From Stutzerimonas stutzeri (GTDB taxonomy: Bacteria > Pseudomonadota > Gammaproteobacteria > Pseudomonadales > Pseudomonadaceae): 64,000 nucleotides of DNA. Made by a program: the position numbers and the translations under genes. The notes beneath the pieces are model-generated. The model saw only the letters and a program-made list of their open reading frames with translations, had not been told where the DNA came from and searched no databases. Position 1 is the first letter of the stretch. Each line of letters starts with the position of its first letter. The stretch lies in assembly GCA_002387205.1 (NCBI GenBank), contig DGLA01000021.1, positions 1 through 64,000 of the forward strand, given 5' to 3'. Of the stretch, positions 46,734 to 55,545 are shown in pieces.

Positions 46734-47711
46734 ATGAAAGCTGTTCTGTGCAAAGAGTTCGGCCCAGCCGAACGACTCGTCGTCGAAGAATGCGAAAGCC
46801 CGCAAATCAAGAAGGGCGAGGTGCTGCTCGATGTACATGCAGCCGGTGTCAACTTCCCGGACACCCTTATCATCGAAGGGAAATATCAATTCAAGCCACC
46901 GTTTCCGTTTTCCCCCGGCGGCGAGGCAGCGGGCGTCGTCGCAGCGGTTGGCGAGAAGATTACCCATCTGAAGGTTGGTGATCGGGTCATGGGGCTTACC
47001 GGCTGGGGCAGTTTTGCCGAGCAGGTCGCGGTACCAGGGCACAATGTCCTGCCAGTGCCACCCGAAATGGACTTCGATACGGCCGCAGCATTCAGCATGA
47101 CCTATGGCACCTCGATGCATGCCCTGACGCAACGTGCCCAGCTGCAACCGGGAGAAACGCTGCTGGTGCTGGGCGCCTCAGGCGGCGTCGGTCTTGCAGC
47201 TGTCGAGATCGGCAAGGCCATGGGCGCCAAGGTGATCGCCGCTGCCTCGACAGCCGAGAAGCTTGAAGTAGCCAAGCAAGCGGGAGCGGATGAGCTGATC
47301 AACTACAGCGAAACCAGTCTCAGGGAGCGACTGAAGGAACTCACCGGCGGCCAGGGTGTTGACGTGATCTACGACCCGGTCGGTGGAAAGCTCTTCGAAG
47401 AAGCGTTTCGCAGCATCGCCTGGAATGGCAGGATGCTGGTCGTTGGTTTTGCGGCGGGAGACATCCCTTCCCTCCCAGCTAACCTTCCGTTGCTAAAAGG
47501 CGCCTCGCTTGTAGGTGTGTTCTGGGGCGCCTTTGCCCAACGCCAGCCCCACGACAACGCTGCCAACTTCAAACAGCTGTTCGCCTGGTACGCAGAGGGC
47601 AAATTGAAACCGCTGGTCTCGCAGACTTTCGCACTCGAGCAGGCGGCCCAGGCGATCGCCACCCTGGGGCAGCGCAAGGCGGTGGGGAAATTGGTCGTAA
47701 AGGTACGCTAG
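46734..47711 (+). CDS. NADPH:quinone oxidoreductase (zinc-independent MDR family)
   Basis: A 325-aa QOR-type medium-chain reductase. Motifs: VNFPDTLIIEGKYQFKPPFP (substrate region), FSPGGEAAGVV, VLGASGGVGLAAVEI (about 143-157, NADPH) and the GVDVIYDPVGG segment. Structural zinc cysteines are missing, as expected for the quinone-reductase branch. A GGAAT-type site and clear ATG. Preceded by a 180-bp intergenic region with no other feature seen. Confidence 0.9.
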   Translation: MKAVLCKEFGPAERLVVEECESPQIKKGEVLLDVHAAGVNFPDTLIIEGKYQFKPPFPFSPGGEAAGVVAAVGEKITHLKVGDRVMGLTGWGSFAEQVAVPGHNVLPVPPEMDFDTAAAFSMTYGTSMHALTQRAQLQPGETLLVLGASGGVGLAAVEIGKAMGAKVIAAASTAEKLEVAKQAGADELINYSETSLRERLKELTGGQGVDVIYDPVGGKLFEEAFRSIAWNGRMLVVGFAAGDIPSLPANLPLLKGASLVGVFWGAFAQRQPHDNAANFKQLFAWYAEGKLKPLVSQTFALEQAAQAIATLGQRKAVGKLVVKVR

Positions 47712-47712
47712 C

Positions 47713-47761
47713 GCAAAGCTCGAGGTGGACGTCATCTACTGGCATCCACCTCGAGCTTTGC
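47713..47761. terminator. Perfect 17-bp inverted repeat between qor-like and secB genes
   Basis: GCAAAGCTCGAGGTGGA (47713-47729) and its complement (47745-47761) enclose a 15-nt loop. It lies between two converging genes, so it is probably a bidirectional terminator, though no T-run is seen. Confidence 0.65.
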
Positions 47762-47781
47762 TCAGGAGAAACGGGACACTG

Positions 47782-48276
47782 TCAGTGCGCAGTGGCCGGC
47801 GCGGCGCCATTCTGCTGCATGCGCGCCATCTCCTGCGCATAAAGCGCATCGAAATTCACCGGAGCCAGCATCAGCGCAGGGAAAGAGCCACGGGTCACCA
47901 GGCTGTCCAGCGCCTCGCGGGCATACGGGAAAAGGATGTTCGGGCAGAAGGCGCCAAGGGTGTGGCTCATGGCCTGCGCTTCGAGGCCCTTGATCAGAAA
48001 GATCCCGGCCTGCTGGACCTCAGCGATGAAAGCGACTTCTTCACCGGTCTTTACCGTCACCGACAGCGTGAGAACAACCTCGTGGAAATCACCTTCGAGG
48101 GATTTTTGCTTGGTGTTCAGGTCCAGCGCAACGCTGGGATTCCATTCCTGACGGAAGATTTCCGGGCTCTTCGGCGCTTCGAAAGAGAGGTCGCGGACGT
48201 AGATCCGCTGCAGGGAGAACTGTGCGCCCTGCTCTTCCTGACCCGCGGCGGCGCCGTTGTTTGCTTGTTCAGTCAT
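47782..48276 (-). CDS. secB: Protein-export chaperone SecB
   Basis: A 164-aa tetrameric chaperone that keeps exported proteins unfolded and passes them to SecA. QRIYVRDLSFEAPKSPEIF (about 23-41) and HTLGAFCPNILFPYAREALD (about 105-124) are family signatures. Last of the rhodanese-grxC-secB group on the minus strand. Confidence 0.96.
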   Translation of the reverse strand: MTEQANNGAAAGQEEQGAQFSLQRIYVRDLSFEAPKSPEIFRQEWNPSVALDLNTKQKSLEGDFHEVVLTLSVTVKTGEEVAFIAEVQQAGIFLIKGLEAQAMSHTLGAFCPNILFPYAREALDSLVTRGSFPALMLAPVNFDALYAQEMARMQQNGAAPATAH

Positions 48277-48356
48277 GTAAAGCCTTCCTGTGCATATCGT
48301 GTTTGTGTCGTCCCGTCCGCCAGTTCAGCTGACCGCGTCCGGGCGCTTCTATCGGA

Positions 48357-48611
48357 TCAGGCCTTCAGCATCGCATCCAGTCGACCCGCCCGTTCCAGCG
48401 CGTGCAGCTCGTCGCAACCGCCGACATGTTCGTCACCGATCCATATCTGCGGCACCGAGGTTCGCCCGGCCTTGGCGGCCATCTCTGAACGCAACGCAGG
48501 CTTTCCGTCGACCGGAATCTCCTCGTACTTGACGCCTTTACGATCGAGCAGGCTCTTGGCGCGGATACAGAACGGGCACCAGGCGGTGGTATAGATGACG
48601 ACGTTGGGCAT
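48357..48611 (-). CDS. grxC: Glutaredoxin 3 (GrxC)
   Basis: An 84-aa dithiol glutaredoxin with active site CPFC (residues 12-15), TSVPQIWI as the cis-proline loop, and GGCDEL. Stands between the rhodanese gene and secB, close enough to be one transcript. Confidence 0.96.
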   Translation of the reverse strand: MPNVVIYTTAWCPFCIRAKSLLDRKGVKYEEIPVDGKPALRSEMAAKAGRTSVPQIWIGDEHVGGCDELHALERAGRLDAMLKA

Positions 48612-48613
48612 AG

Positions 48614-49027
48614 TTATTTGACCACTGGCAGATTCTCGCCGCGCCAGCTGGAAATCCCTCCGGCCAGCTTGGCGGCAGTGAAGCCCGCCTTTTGCAGCTC
48701 ACGGCAGGCCGTTCCGGCGTGCTGGCCCATGGCATCGACCACAACGATGGTCCTGCCCTTGTGCTTTTCCAGCTCGCCCAGTCGGCTGACCAGCTTCTCG
48801 TAGGGAATGTTCAATGAGTCGACGATGTGACCGGCGTCGAACTCCTTCTTCGCGCGCACGTCCAACACCACGCCTTCGTCGCGGTTGACCAGTCCGGTCA
48901 GTTCGCGATTGCTCAGGCTCTTTCCGCCCTTGCGCGCCTCGGTAACGGCGAGAAGAACCAGCAGCAGCAGAAAGATGCTGACCAGAACATAGTGGTTAGA
49001 GACAAATTCAATCAGGTTAGCGACCAT
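48614..49027 (-). CDS. Membrane-anchored rhodanese-domain protein
   Basis: A 137-aa protein. One membrane helix (about 12-26, VLVSIFLLLLVLLAV) anchors a rhodanese domain (VLDVRAKKEFDAGHIVDSLNIP). The usual catalytic Cys of sulfurtransferases is replaced by GQHA (residues 107-110), where HxCRxG is expected; a Cys occurs nearby in TACRELQ. It may be non-catalytic or bind partners. ATG at 49027 is preferred over a TTG before it. Divergent from gpmI. Confidence 0.85.
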   Translation of the reverse strand: MVANLIEFVSNHYVLVSIFLLLLVLLAVTEARKGGKSLSNRELTGLVNRDEGVVLDVRAKKEFDAGHIVDSLNIPYEKLVSRLGELEKHKGRTIVVVDAMGQHAGTACRELQKAGFTAAKLAGGISSWRGENLPVVK

Positions 49028-49112
49028 CAAAAGGGTACCCGGGGGACAAAATGCGGGCCAGTATACACAGCCCCCCCACCAGGCTGAACCCTGCGAATCG
49101 TGACGCCCAACG

Positions 49113-49142
49113 GGCCAACAATTAGACTGGCCGCCTTTTTTT
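49113..49142 (+). terminator. Terminator-like hairpin in the gpmI leader
   Basis: GGCCA and TGGCC form a short stem around ACAATTAGAC, followed by CGCC and seven T (49136-49142). It lies 29 nt before the gpmI ATG. It may attenuate gpmI, or be part of its promoter. Confidence 0.3.
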
Positions 49143-49170
49143 CGCGACCCTTGTGCAAGGAGCCATACAC

Positions 49171-50706
49171 ATGCCCGCCGCGCCCAAACCCCTGGTACTG
49201 ATTATCCTCGACGGCTTCGGACACAGTGAGAGTCCCGAATTCAATGCCATCCATGCTGCAAACAAGCCGGTATACGACCGGTTGCTGGCCAGCCAGCCGC
49301 ACGGACTGATCTCTGGTAGCGGGATGGATGTGGGACTACCGGACGGCCAGATGGGCAATTCCGAAGTCGGCCATATGAATCTGGGTGCCGGCCGGGTGGT
49401 GTACCAGGACTTCACGCGGGTCACCAAGTCCATCCGGGACGGCGACTTCTTCGTGAATCCGAATATCTGCGCAGCAGTCGACAAGGCCGTCGCAGCCGGC
49501 AAGGCCGTGCATATCCTCGGTTTGCTGTCCGACGGAGGCGTTCACAGCCACCAGGACCACCTGGTGGCCATGGCTGAACTGGCCGTCAGGCGCGGCGCGG
49601 AGAAGATCTACCTGCACGCCTTCCTTGATGGCCGCGATACCCCGCCAAAAAGCGCCCAGCATTCCATCGAACTGATGCAGGCCACCTTTACCCGCCTGGG
49701 CAAGGGGCGCGTCGCCAGCCTGATCGGCCGCTACTTCGCCATGGACCGCGACAACCGCTGGGACCGAGTCGAGCAGGCCTACAGCCTGATCGTCGATGGC
49801 AAGGCCGAGCATCACGCCGACTATGCAGTGGATGGCCTGATCGCCGCTTACGAGCGCGGCGAGAGCGACGAGTTCGTCAAGGCCACCACCGTTGGCGAGC
49901 CGGTACGCGTCGAGGACGGCGACGCCGTGGTGTTCATGAACTTCCGCGCCGACCGAGCCCGCGAGCTGACTCGCTGTTTCGTCGAGCCTGGCTTCAGCGA
50001 GTTCCCGCGAGCCCGTGTTCCACAGCTGGCTGGCTTCGTGATGCTGACGCAATACGCCGCAAGCATTCCCGCTCCAAGTGCATTTGCCCCCGAAGCGCTG
50101 ACGAACGTGCTGGGCGAGTACCTGGCCAACAATGGCAAGACCCAGTTGCGCATTGCCGAAACGGAAAAGTACGCCCACGTTACCTTCTTCTTTTCCGGCG
50201 GTCGCGAAGAGCCCTTCGAAGGCGAAGAACGAATCCTGATTCCGTCTCCACAGGTAGCGACCTATGACATGCAGCCGGAGATGAGTGCACCCGAAGTAAC
50301 TGATCGGATCGTGGATGCCATCGAGCACCAGCGCTACGACGTGATCATCGTGAACTACGCCAACGGCGACATGGTCGGTCATACCGGTGTGTTCGATGCT
50401 GCGGTCAAGGCCGTTGAATGCCTGGACAAATGCGTCGGCCGTATCGTCGAAGCACTGGACAAGGTGGGCGGCGAAGCACTGATCACGGCCGACCACGGCA
50501 ATGTCGAGCAGATGGAAGATGTCATGACGGGCCAGGCGCACACCGCGCATACCTGCGAGCCGGTGCCGTTCATCTATGTCGGCAAGCGCGCCCTGAAGAT
50601 CCGCGAAGGCGGCGTACTCGCCGATGTGGCGCCAACCATGCTGACCCTGCTGGGCATGCCGGTACCGGCGGAGATGACCGGACGCTCGATTGTCGAACTG
50701 AGCTGA
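49171..50706 (+). CDS. gpmI: Cofactor-independent phosphoglycerate mutase GpmI
   Basis: A 511-aa dimanganese enzyme interconverting 3- and 2-phosphoglycerate. The phospho-serine is Ser64 in MGNSEVGHMN; LIILDGFGHSE begins the metal site and ITADHGNVEQM ends it. AAGGAG precedes the ATG at 49171 (MPAAPKPLV); a TTG six codons earlier is less likely. Followed by a heptamer-repeat terminator. Confidence 0.96.
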   Translation: MPAAPKPLVLIILDGFGHSESPEFNAIHAANKPVYDRLLASQPHGLISGSGMDVGLPDGQMGNSEVGHMNLGAGRVVYQDFTRVTKSIRDGDFFVNPNICAAVDKAVAAGKAVHILGLLSDGGVHSHQDHLVAMAELAVRRGAEKIYLHAFLDGRDTPPKSAQHSIELMQATFTRLGKGRVASLIGRYFAMDRDNRWDRVEQAYSLIVDGKAEHHADYAVDGLIAAYERGESDEFVKATTVGEPVRVEDGDAVVFMNFRADRARELTRCFVEPGFSEFPRARVPQLAGFVMLTQYAASIPAPSAFAPEALTNVLGEYLANNGKTQLRIAETEKYAHVTFFFSGGREEPFEGEERILIPSPQVATYDMQPEMSAPEVTDRIVDAIEHQRYDVIIVNYANGDMVGHTGVFDAAVKAVECLDKCVGRIVEALDKVGGEALITADHGNVEQMEDVMTGQAHTAHTCEPVPFIYVGKRALKIREGGVLADVAPTMLTLLGMPVPAEMTGRSIVELS

Positions 50707-50710
50707 TCGC

Positions 50711-50752
50711 GGAAGCTGGAAGCTGGAAGCTGGAAGCTGGAAGCTGGAAGCC
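50711..50752. repeat. Tandem GGAAGCT heptamers
   Basis: Five exact GGAAGCT copies plus one GGAAGCC. An inverted partner AGCTTCCAGC lies at 50781-50790. Confidence 0.9.
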
Positions 50753-50799
50753 AGGCTGTCGGTCCAAGCTCTGGCCTTCAAGCTTCCAGCCGCTTTTTT
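50711..50799 (+). terminator. Terminator of gpmI built from the heptamer array
   Basis: The heptamer array can pair with AGCTTCCAGCCGC (50781-50793), and six T follow (50794-50799). The stem could form with any repeat unit, so copy-number change would not destroy it. Confidence 0.65.
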
Positions 50800-50842
50800 A
50801 GGCATACTACGGCGGTCGTTGAACTCTCGGTTACGCCTTTCC

Positions 50843-52105
50843 ATGCCCCGTATATTTCTATTTCTCGCACTGTTGTGCCTGCTTGGCCCAGCCATGGCGG
50901 ATGAACGCGCCGATGCTCGCAAGCAGATCGAAGCGGCCCGCAAGGATGTTGCAGAGCTACAGAAACTGCTCAAACAGATCGAGCAGGAGAAAAGCAGCGT
51001 CCAGAAGCAGCTGCAGACCACTGAAAGCGAGATGGGCGAACTGGAAAAGCAGGTCGATTCGCTGCAGCAGGAAATCGATCGCAGCGAGGCCGAGCTCGAC
51101 CGTCTCAATGACGAAAAAACCACGCTTGAAGGTGCGCGTCTCGAGCAACAGCGGCTGATCGGTATTCAGGCGCGTGCCGCCTATCAGAGCGGTCGCCAGG
51201 AGTATCTCAAGCTGTTGCTCAACCAGCAGAATCCGGAGAAGTTCAGCCGCACGCTCACCTATTACGACTACCTAAGCAAGGCTCGTTTCGAGCAAGTTGA
51301 AGACTTCAATGAAACACTCAGCCAGCTCGCCAATGTCGAGGCTGGCATCCAGGCGCAGCAGGCAGAACTGGCTGAGCAACAGGACGGACTTCAGCAGCGT
51401 CGCGCTCAACTGGCCGAAGTACGCAAGGAAAGGCAACTGGCGTTGGCCAAGCTCGACAAGGATCTGTCCAGCCGCGATCAGAAGCTGAAGGCCCGGCAGC
51501 AGGAGCAGGCTCAATTGGAGCGCGTGCTCAAGACCATCGAGGAAACCCTCGCACGTCAGGCTCGCGAAGCTGAGCAGCAGCGCCAGCGCGAACTGGCGCT
51601 GGCCCGTGAAGAGCAGGCACGCCAGCAGCAGGCCGACCGCAGGTCTTCGTCGCCGGCAACCGGGCCCGTGGTTTCAAGCGCTGGGGGCAACTTCGGAGGC
51701 CCTTTCGCCAAGGCCAAGGGCAAGCTGCCGTGGCCGGTCGACGGAAGATTGGTTGCACGCTATGGCACTCCGCGTGGCGGCGATGCTCGAACCAAGTGGG
51801 ACGGTGTGCTGATCGGTGCCAGTGTCGGCAGCCAGGTTCGAGCCGTCCATGGTGGTCGCGTGGTGTTTGCCGACTGGTTGCGGGGCGCAGGCCTGCTGGT
51901 CATCCTCGACCATGGCAATGGTTATCTAAGCCTTTACGGCCACAACCAGAGTCTGTTGCGTGATGCAGGGGATATCGTCAAGGCGGGCGACCCAATCGCC
52001 ACCGTAGGAACCAGCGGCGGGCAGGAAGCTGCTGCGCTGTATTTCGCCATTCGCCAACAGGGTCGCCCGACCGACCCTGCACAATGGTGCCGTGCGCAGG
52101 GATAG
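50843..52105 (+). CDS. EnvC-like murein hydrolase activator
   Basis: A 420-aa periplasmic protein. A signal peptide (ending AMA) is followed by a very long coiled coil (about 25-265) and a LytM (M23) domain (about 310-415). The LytM zinc ligands are lost: the HxGxD region reads TKWDGVLIG and HLHF reads ALYFAIRQQ. EnvC proteins are degenerate in the same way and activate amidases at the septum through FtsEX. ATG at 50843 is chosen; a TTG eight codons earlier is also open. Begins 40-odd nt after the gpmI terminator and is followed by ctpA. Confidence 0.9.
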   Translation: MPRIFLFLALLCLLGPAMADERADARKQIEAARKDVAELQKLLKQIEQEKSSVQKQLQTTESEMGELEKQVDSLQQEIDRSEAELDRLNDEKTTLEGARLEQQRLIGIQARAAYQSGRQEYLKLLLNQQNPEKFSRTLTYYDYLSKARFEQVEDFNETLSQLANVEAGIQAQQAELAEQQDGLQQRRAQLAEVRKERQLALAKLDKDLSSRDQKLKARQQEQAQLERVLKTIEETLARQAREAEQQRQRELALAREEQARQQQADRRSSSPATGPVVSSAGGNFGGPFAKAKGKLPWPVDGRLVARYGTPRGGDARTKWDGVLIGASVGSQVRAVHGGRVVFADWLRGAGLLVILDHGNGYLSLYGHNQSLLRDAGDIVKAGDPIATVGTSGGQEAAALYFAIRQQGRPTDPAQWCRAQG

Positions 52106-52146
52106 CCCGAATCGGCTTAGCGCGCCCCTAACAACTGGAGTCAGAC

Positions 52147-53484
52147 ATGCCGCACCTGTGCCGTTTCGCCCAACCTTCCACGCTTGCCCTGGCCGTCATG
52201 CTAGGGCTCTACGGTAGTGCCTGGGCCCAGCAGCCACCGGCGGAGATGGCGCCCGCAACTATGGAGTTGCAGGCACCTTCCAGCAAGGCCCCGTTGCCAC
52301 TGGACGAGCTTCGCACCTTTGTCGAGGTGCTCGATCGGATCAAGGCGGCCTATGTCGAGCCTGTAGACGACAAGACCCTGCTGGAAAATGCCATCAAGGG
52401 CATGCTGAGCAATCTCGATCCGCATTCGGCCTACCTGGAGCCCGAGGCGTTCGCCGAGCTGCAGGAAAGCACCAGCGGCGAATTCGGCGGCCTCGGTATC
52501 GAGGTCGGGATCGAAGATGGCTTCATCAAGGTGGTCTCTCCTATCGACGATACCCCCGCCTCGAAAGCTGGTATCGAGGCGGGCGACCTGATCGTCAAGA
52601 TCGACGGCAAGCCGACCAAGGGCATGTCGATGATGGAAGCGGTGGGCATGATGCGCGGCAAGCCTGGCAGCGATATTTCCCTGTCGCTGGTGCGTGAAGG
52701 CGGCAAGCCATTCACGGTCGAGCTATCCCGTGCCGTCATCAAGGTCAACAGCGTCAAGAGCCAGATGCTGGAGCCTGGATATGGCTATCTGCGAGTGACC
52801 CAATTCCAGATAAATACCGGAGAAGAAGTCGGCAAGGCACTTGCTCGCCTGCGAAAGGAAAATGGCGGGAAGCTCAACGGTCTGGTGCTGGATCTGCGCA
52901 ACAACCCCGGGGGCGTCTTGCAGGCTGCCGTAGAGGTGTCCGACCACTTCCTCAAGGACGGCCTGATCGTCTATACCGAAGGCCGCATCGCCAATTCCGA
53001 GCTGCGCTTCAATGCCGACCCAGCCGACGCAAGCGAAGGCGTTCCGCTGGTCGTACTGATCAACGGCGGTAGCGCCTCGGCATCGGAAATCGTCGCGGGC
53101 GCCTTGCAGGATCACAAGCGCGGTGTCGTCATGGGAACCGACAGCTTTGGCAAGGGCTCGGTGCAGACGGTACTGCCATTGAACAACGACCGCGCGCTCA
53201 AACTCACCACTGCGTTGTATTACACGCCCAACGGCCGCTCCATCCAGGCCCAGGGCATCGTGCCCGATATCGAAGTGACGCGCGCCAAGCTGACCCGTGA
53301 ACAGACCGCCGAGGGCATCCGGGAGGCGGATCTCGCCGGCCATCTGGGCAACGGCAATGGCGGGCCGGAGCGCCCGACCAATGCCCAGGCCGCAAAGGCC
53401 TCACCAAGACCACAGGATGATGACTATCAGCTTGGTCAGGCACTGAACCTTCTCAAGGGGCTGAATCTCACTCGCGGACAATAA
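52147..53484 (+). CDS. ctpA: C-terminal processing protease CtpA
   Basis: A 445-aa periplasmic serine protease of the CTP family. Signal peptide to about 27. PDZ domain near 108-190 (GLGIEVGIEDGFIKVVSP), then the catalytic pair Ser311 (GSASASE) and Lys336 (SFGKG), 25 residues apart as expected. In P. aeruginosa CtpA degrades cell-wall hydrolases such as MepM with the LbcA lipoprotein. It lies between envC and yibQ-like genes, so an envelope operon is likely. GGAG precedes the ATG. Confidence 0.95.
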   Translation: MPHLCRFAQPSTLALAVMLGLYGSAWAQQPPAEMAPATMELQAPSSKAPLPLDELRTFVEVLDRIKAAYVEPVDDKTLLENAIKGMLSNLDPHSAYLEPEAFAELQESTSGEFGGLGIEVGIEDGFIKVVSPIDDTPASKAGIEAGDLIVKIDGKPTKGMSMMEAVGMMRGKPGSDISLSLVREGGKPFTVELSRAVIKVNSVKSQMLEPGYGYLRVTQFQINTGEEVGKALARLRKENGGKLNGLVLDLRNNPGGVLQAAVEVSDHFLKDGLIVYTEGRIANSELRFNADPADASEGVPLVVLINGGSASASEIVAGALQDHKRGVVMGTDSFGKGSVQTVLPLNNDRALKLTTALYYTPNGRSIQAQGIVPDIEVTRAKLTREQTAEGIREADLAGHLGNGNGGPERPTNAQAAKASPRPQDDDYQLGQALNLLKGLNLTRGQ

Positions 53485-53487
53485 GCG

Positions 53488-54321
53488 GTGCGCCTGGCTG
53501 CACTGTTGCTGCTGGCCGGCCTCGCTTCGCAGCTCTTTGCCGCCTCGCCCGCTCCTGCACCAGGTGGCGAGGCAAGCGACCCAAGCCCCACAGAGCAGGG
53601 CCATGAACTGGCCGCAGCGTCGAGCATGCCCAAGCTGGCGCTGGTGATCGATGATCTGGGGGCAAATCCCGCCAGGGATAACCGTGCTCTCGCCCTACCC
53701 GGCCCTGTAGCCCTTGCCATCCTGCCGGATACGCGCCACGCCCCCTCATTGGCCCAGCGGGCGTACAAGGCTGGCAAGACAGTACTGCTGCATCTACCCA
53801 TGGCACCAGCTATAGGGCCCTACAGCTGGCATCAGGGGCTCAGTCCGGAGCAGCTTCAACAACGCCTGGACAAGGCGCTGCAGAGGGTTCCATACGCCCT
53901 CGGCGTGAACAATCACATGGGCAGCCAGATGACCGACCAGAAGCAACCCATGCTGTCGCTGATGACCGAGCTACAGGCGCGTCACCTGTTCTTTCTCGAT
54001 AGCCGCACCAACCCCCACACGGTGGCCGCTGCGGCTGCTCAGCAAGTCCAGCTGGCGAGCCTGTCGAGGGACGTCTTTCTCGATGATGATCCTGCACCCG
54101 CTGCGGTCGCCGATCAGTTCCGGGCCGCCATGAAGCTGGCCCGGAAACAGGGCTCGGTGGTCATCATCGGCCACCCGCACGCCAGCACGCTGGCGCTTCT
54201 GGAGCGAGAGCTACCGCGGCTGCGAACCATGGGCATCGACTGGATCGGCATGGAACAGATGATCGCCCTACGGGGCAACCGAGCGATGGCCGCCCATGGT
54301 TCGCTCGGCATTTACCGCTGA
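53488..54321 (+). CDS. Divergent polysaccharide deacetylase (YibQ family)
   Basis: A 277-aa exported protein. Signal peptide 1-18, then the divergent deacetylase (DUF610) core: LALVIDDLGAN (about 51-61), AILPDTRHAPSLAQRAYKAG, LLHLPMAP, and NNHMGSQMT. Substrate is unknown. It starts with GTG 3 nt after the ctpA stop and so is coupled to it; envC-ctpA-yibQ is common in gammaproteobacteria. Confidence 0.9.
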   Translation: MRLAALLLLAGLASQLFAASPAPAPGGEASDPSPTEQGHELAAASSMPKLALVIDDLGANPARDNRALALPGPVALAILPDTRHAPSLAQRAYKAGKTVLLHLPMAPAIGPYSWHQGLSPEQLQQRLDKALQRVPYALGVNNHMGSQMTDQKQPMLSLMTELQARHLFFLDSRTNPHTVAAAAAQQVQLASLSRDVFLDDDPAPAAVADQFRAAMKLARKQGSVVIIGHPHASTLALLERELPRLRTMGIDWIGMEQMIALRGNRAMAAHGSLGIYR

Positions 54322-54333
54322 ATCTCTACAACG

Positions 54334-55080
54334 CTAGAGATAACGCCGCAGGATGGCATCGATCGCGCCATCTTCCCGCATCTCGTTGAGGGCTTTCTGC
54401 AGCCTGCTGACCACCTCGTCCGGCGTGTCCTTGTTGAGTGCCAGGAACAACTGTGCATCGTTGAAGCGCAGCACCGTGGTCAGCCCGGTCACGCCTTCCT
54501 GCTTCGCCAGATAGAGACCGACCGGGTCGGTGGTCGCCCATAGGTCGATCTGCCCCTTCATCAGTTTGCTGATGTTTTCCTTGTCGCGAAGCGAATTGAG
54601 GGGCTCGAATCCCTTGCTCTCAAGATGCTGGCTGACCGCGTCGTTCTTGTAGGCGCCGACCCGGTATTGCCGTGCCTGATCGAGCGAACTCAGCCGCAGC
54701 GGGCTGTCGGGCGGAGCGAGAAGCACCCAGCCGGTACTGGCTAGAGGTCCGACCCACTTGAACAAGGGTTCGCGCTCAGGCGTGTAGGTTGTGGAAAACA
54801 ATCCCTGATCGGGATGCTCCAGGACCTGCTTGTAGATTCGTTCCCAGGGGAAGCGCAACGTCAGGCTGTAATTGATGCCGGCCCGCCGGAACATTTCGCG
54901 GACAATCTCCGCGTTGATGCCACTGATATTTTGATCAGCCGCATAATTCTTGCCATCCGCCGCCATATTGAACGGCGGGAAGTTTTCCGTCAGCAGGACT
55001 ATTTCATAGTCATCCGGCAGTGCAGCCTTCGCCGAAACGGTCACGAACATCATCAGCGCCGCCGCTAGGATACGTCTCAT
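54334..55080 (-). CDS. Amino-acid-type periplasmic binding protein
   Basis: A 248-aa protein of the SBP_bac_3 family with a signal peptide (1-20, ending AKA). The mature part begins LPDDYEIVLLTENFPPFNM and includes SGINAEIVREMFRRAGINY and KGQIDLWATTDPVG. No permease or ATPase gene adjoins it, and it is a single-gene unit, so it may be a stand-alone receptor. ATG at 55080 (MRRILAAAL) is chosen over an upstream start. Confidence 0.85.
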   Translation of the reverse strand: MRRILAAALMMFVTVSAKAALPDDYEIVLLTENFPPFNMAADGKNYAADQNISGINAEIVREMFRRAGINYSLTLRFPWERIYKQVLEHPDQGLFSTTYTPEREPLFKWVGPLASTGWVLLAPPDSPLRLSSLDQARQYRVGAYKNDAVSQHLESKGFEPLNSLRDKENISKLMKGQIDLWATTDPVGLYLAKQEGVTGLTTVLRFNDAQLFLALNKDTPDEVVSRLQKALNEMREDGAIDAILRRYL

Positions 55081-55545
55081 CAGCTTCCCCCAATCCACAA
55101 ATACACCAAGACGCAAACCACCTGGCCCGGTCCGTAGCGCCTGGCAGTTGCACTTCTGCTACTTGTAGCAAGTTGTGAACCAGACGCACCGTGTTATCAA
55201 AGCAAATGAGAAGTACCTCACAGAAAAATATCAAATAGCCACCACTCACCCCTGAACCGCCCTATATGCAGATGAACCTTGCAAGCTGGCCTCGATCACC
55301 GGGCCGAACGGTGGGCGCAACGTCCCGGAACGGGGCAGTGAAGTAGGCCTACAGCCATCATGCGTCAAGCATGTCCGACTGAACGGGGAATGGAGGGTGC
55401 CGACTCGGTCACTCGCCCAGCGCGACCTGAGCCTGGCTACGGTTTCGTAGGGCATGTCCCGTTGGCCTGAAAATGGCCGGTCGGGCTCGCCTATGGCCCC
55501 AGCGCTGGATCAAGGGCGCTATGTTTCGGAAGGCTCGGCCCTGGC
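55081..55545. other. Intergenic region of about 465 bp without a gene
   Basis: Holds the promoter of the binding-protein gene at the left (AT-rich near 55190-55240) and the tail of hisF at the right. The ORFs within lack ribosome-binding sites and have no coding character. I see no terminator or RNA gene. Confidence 0.5.

Noticed and set aside
55246..55455. 69-aa minus ORF in the gap before hisF
   Set aside because: No ribosome-binding site, no family, and Arg/Ser-rich composition typical of a non-coding frame.
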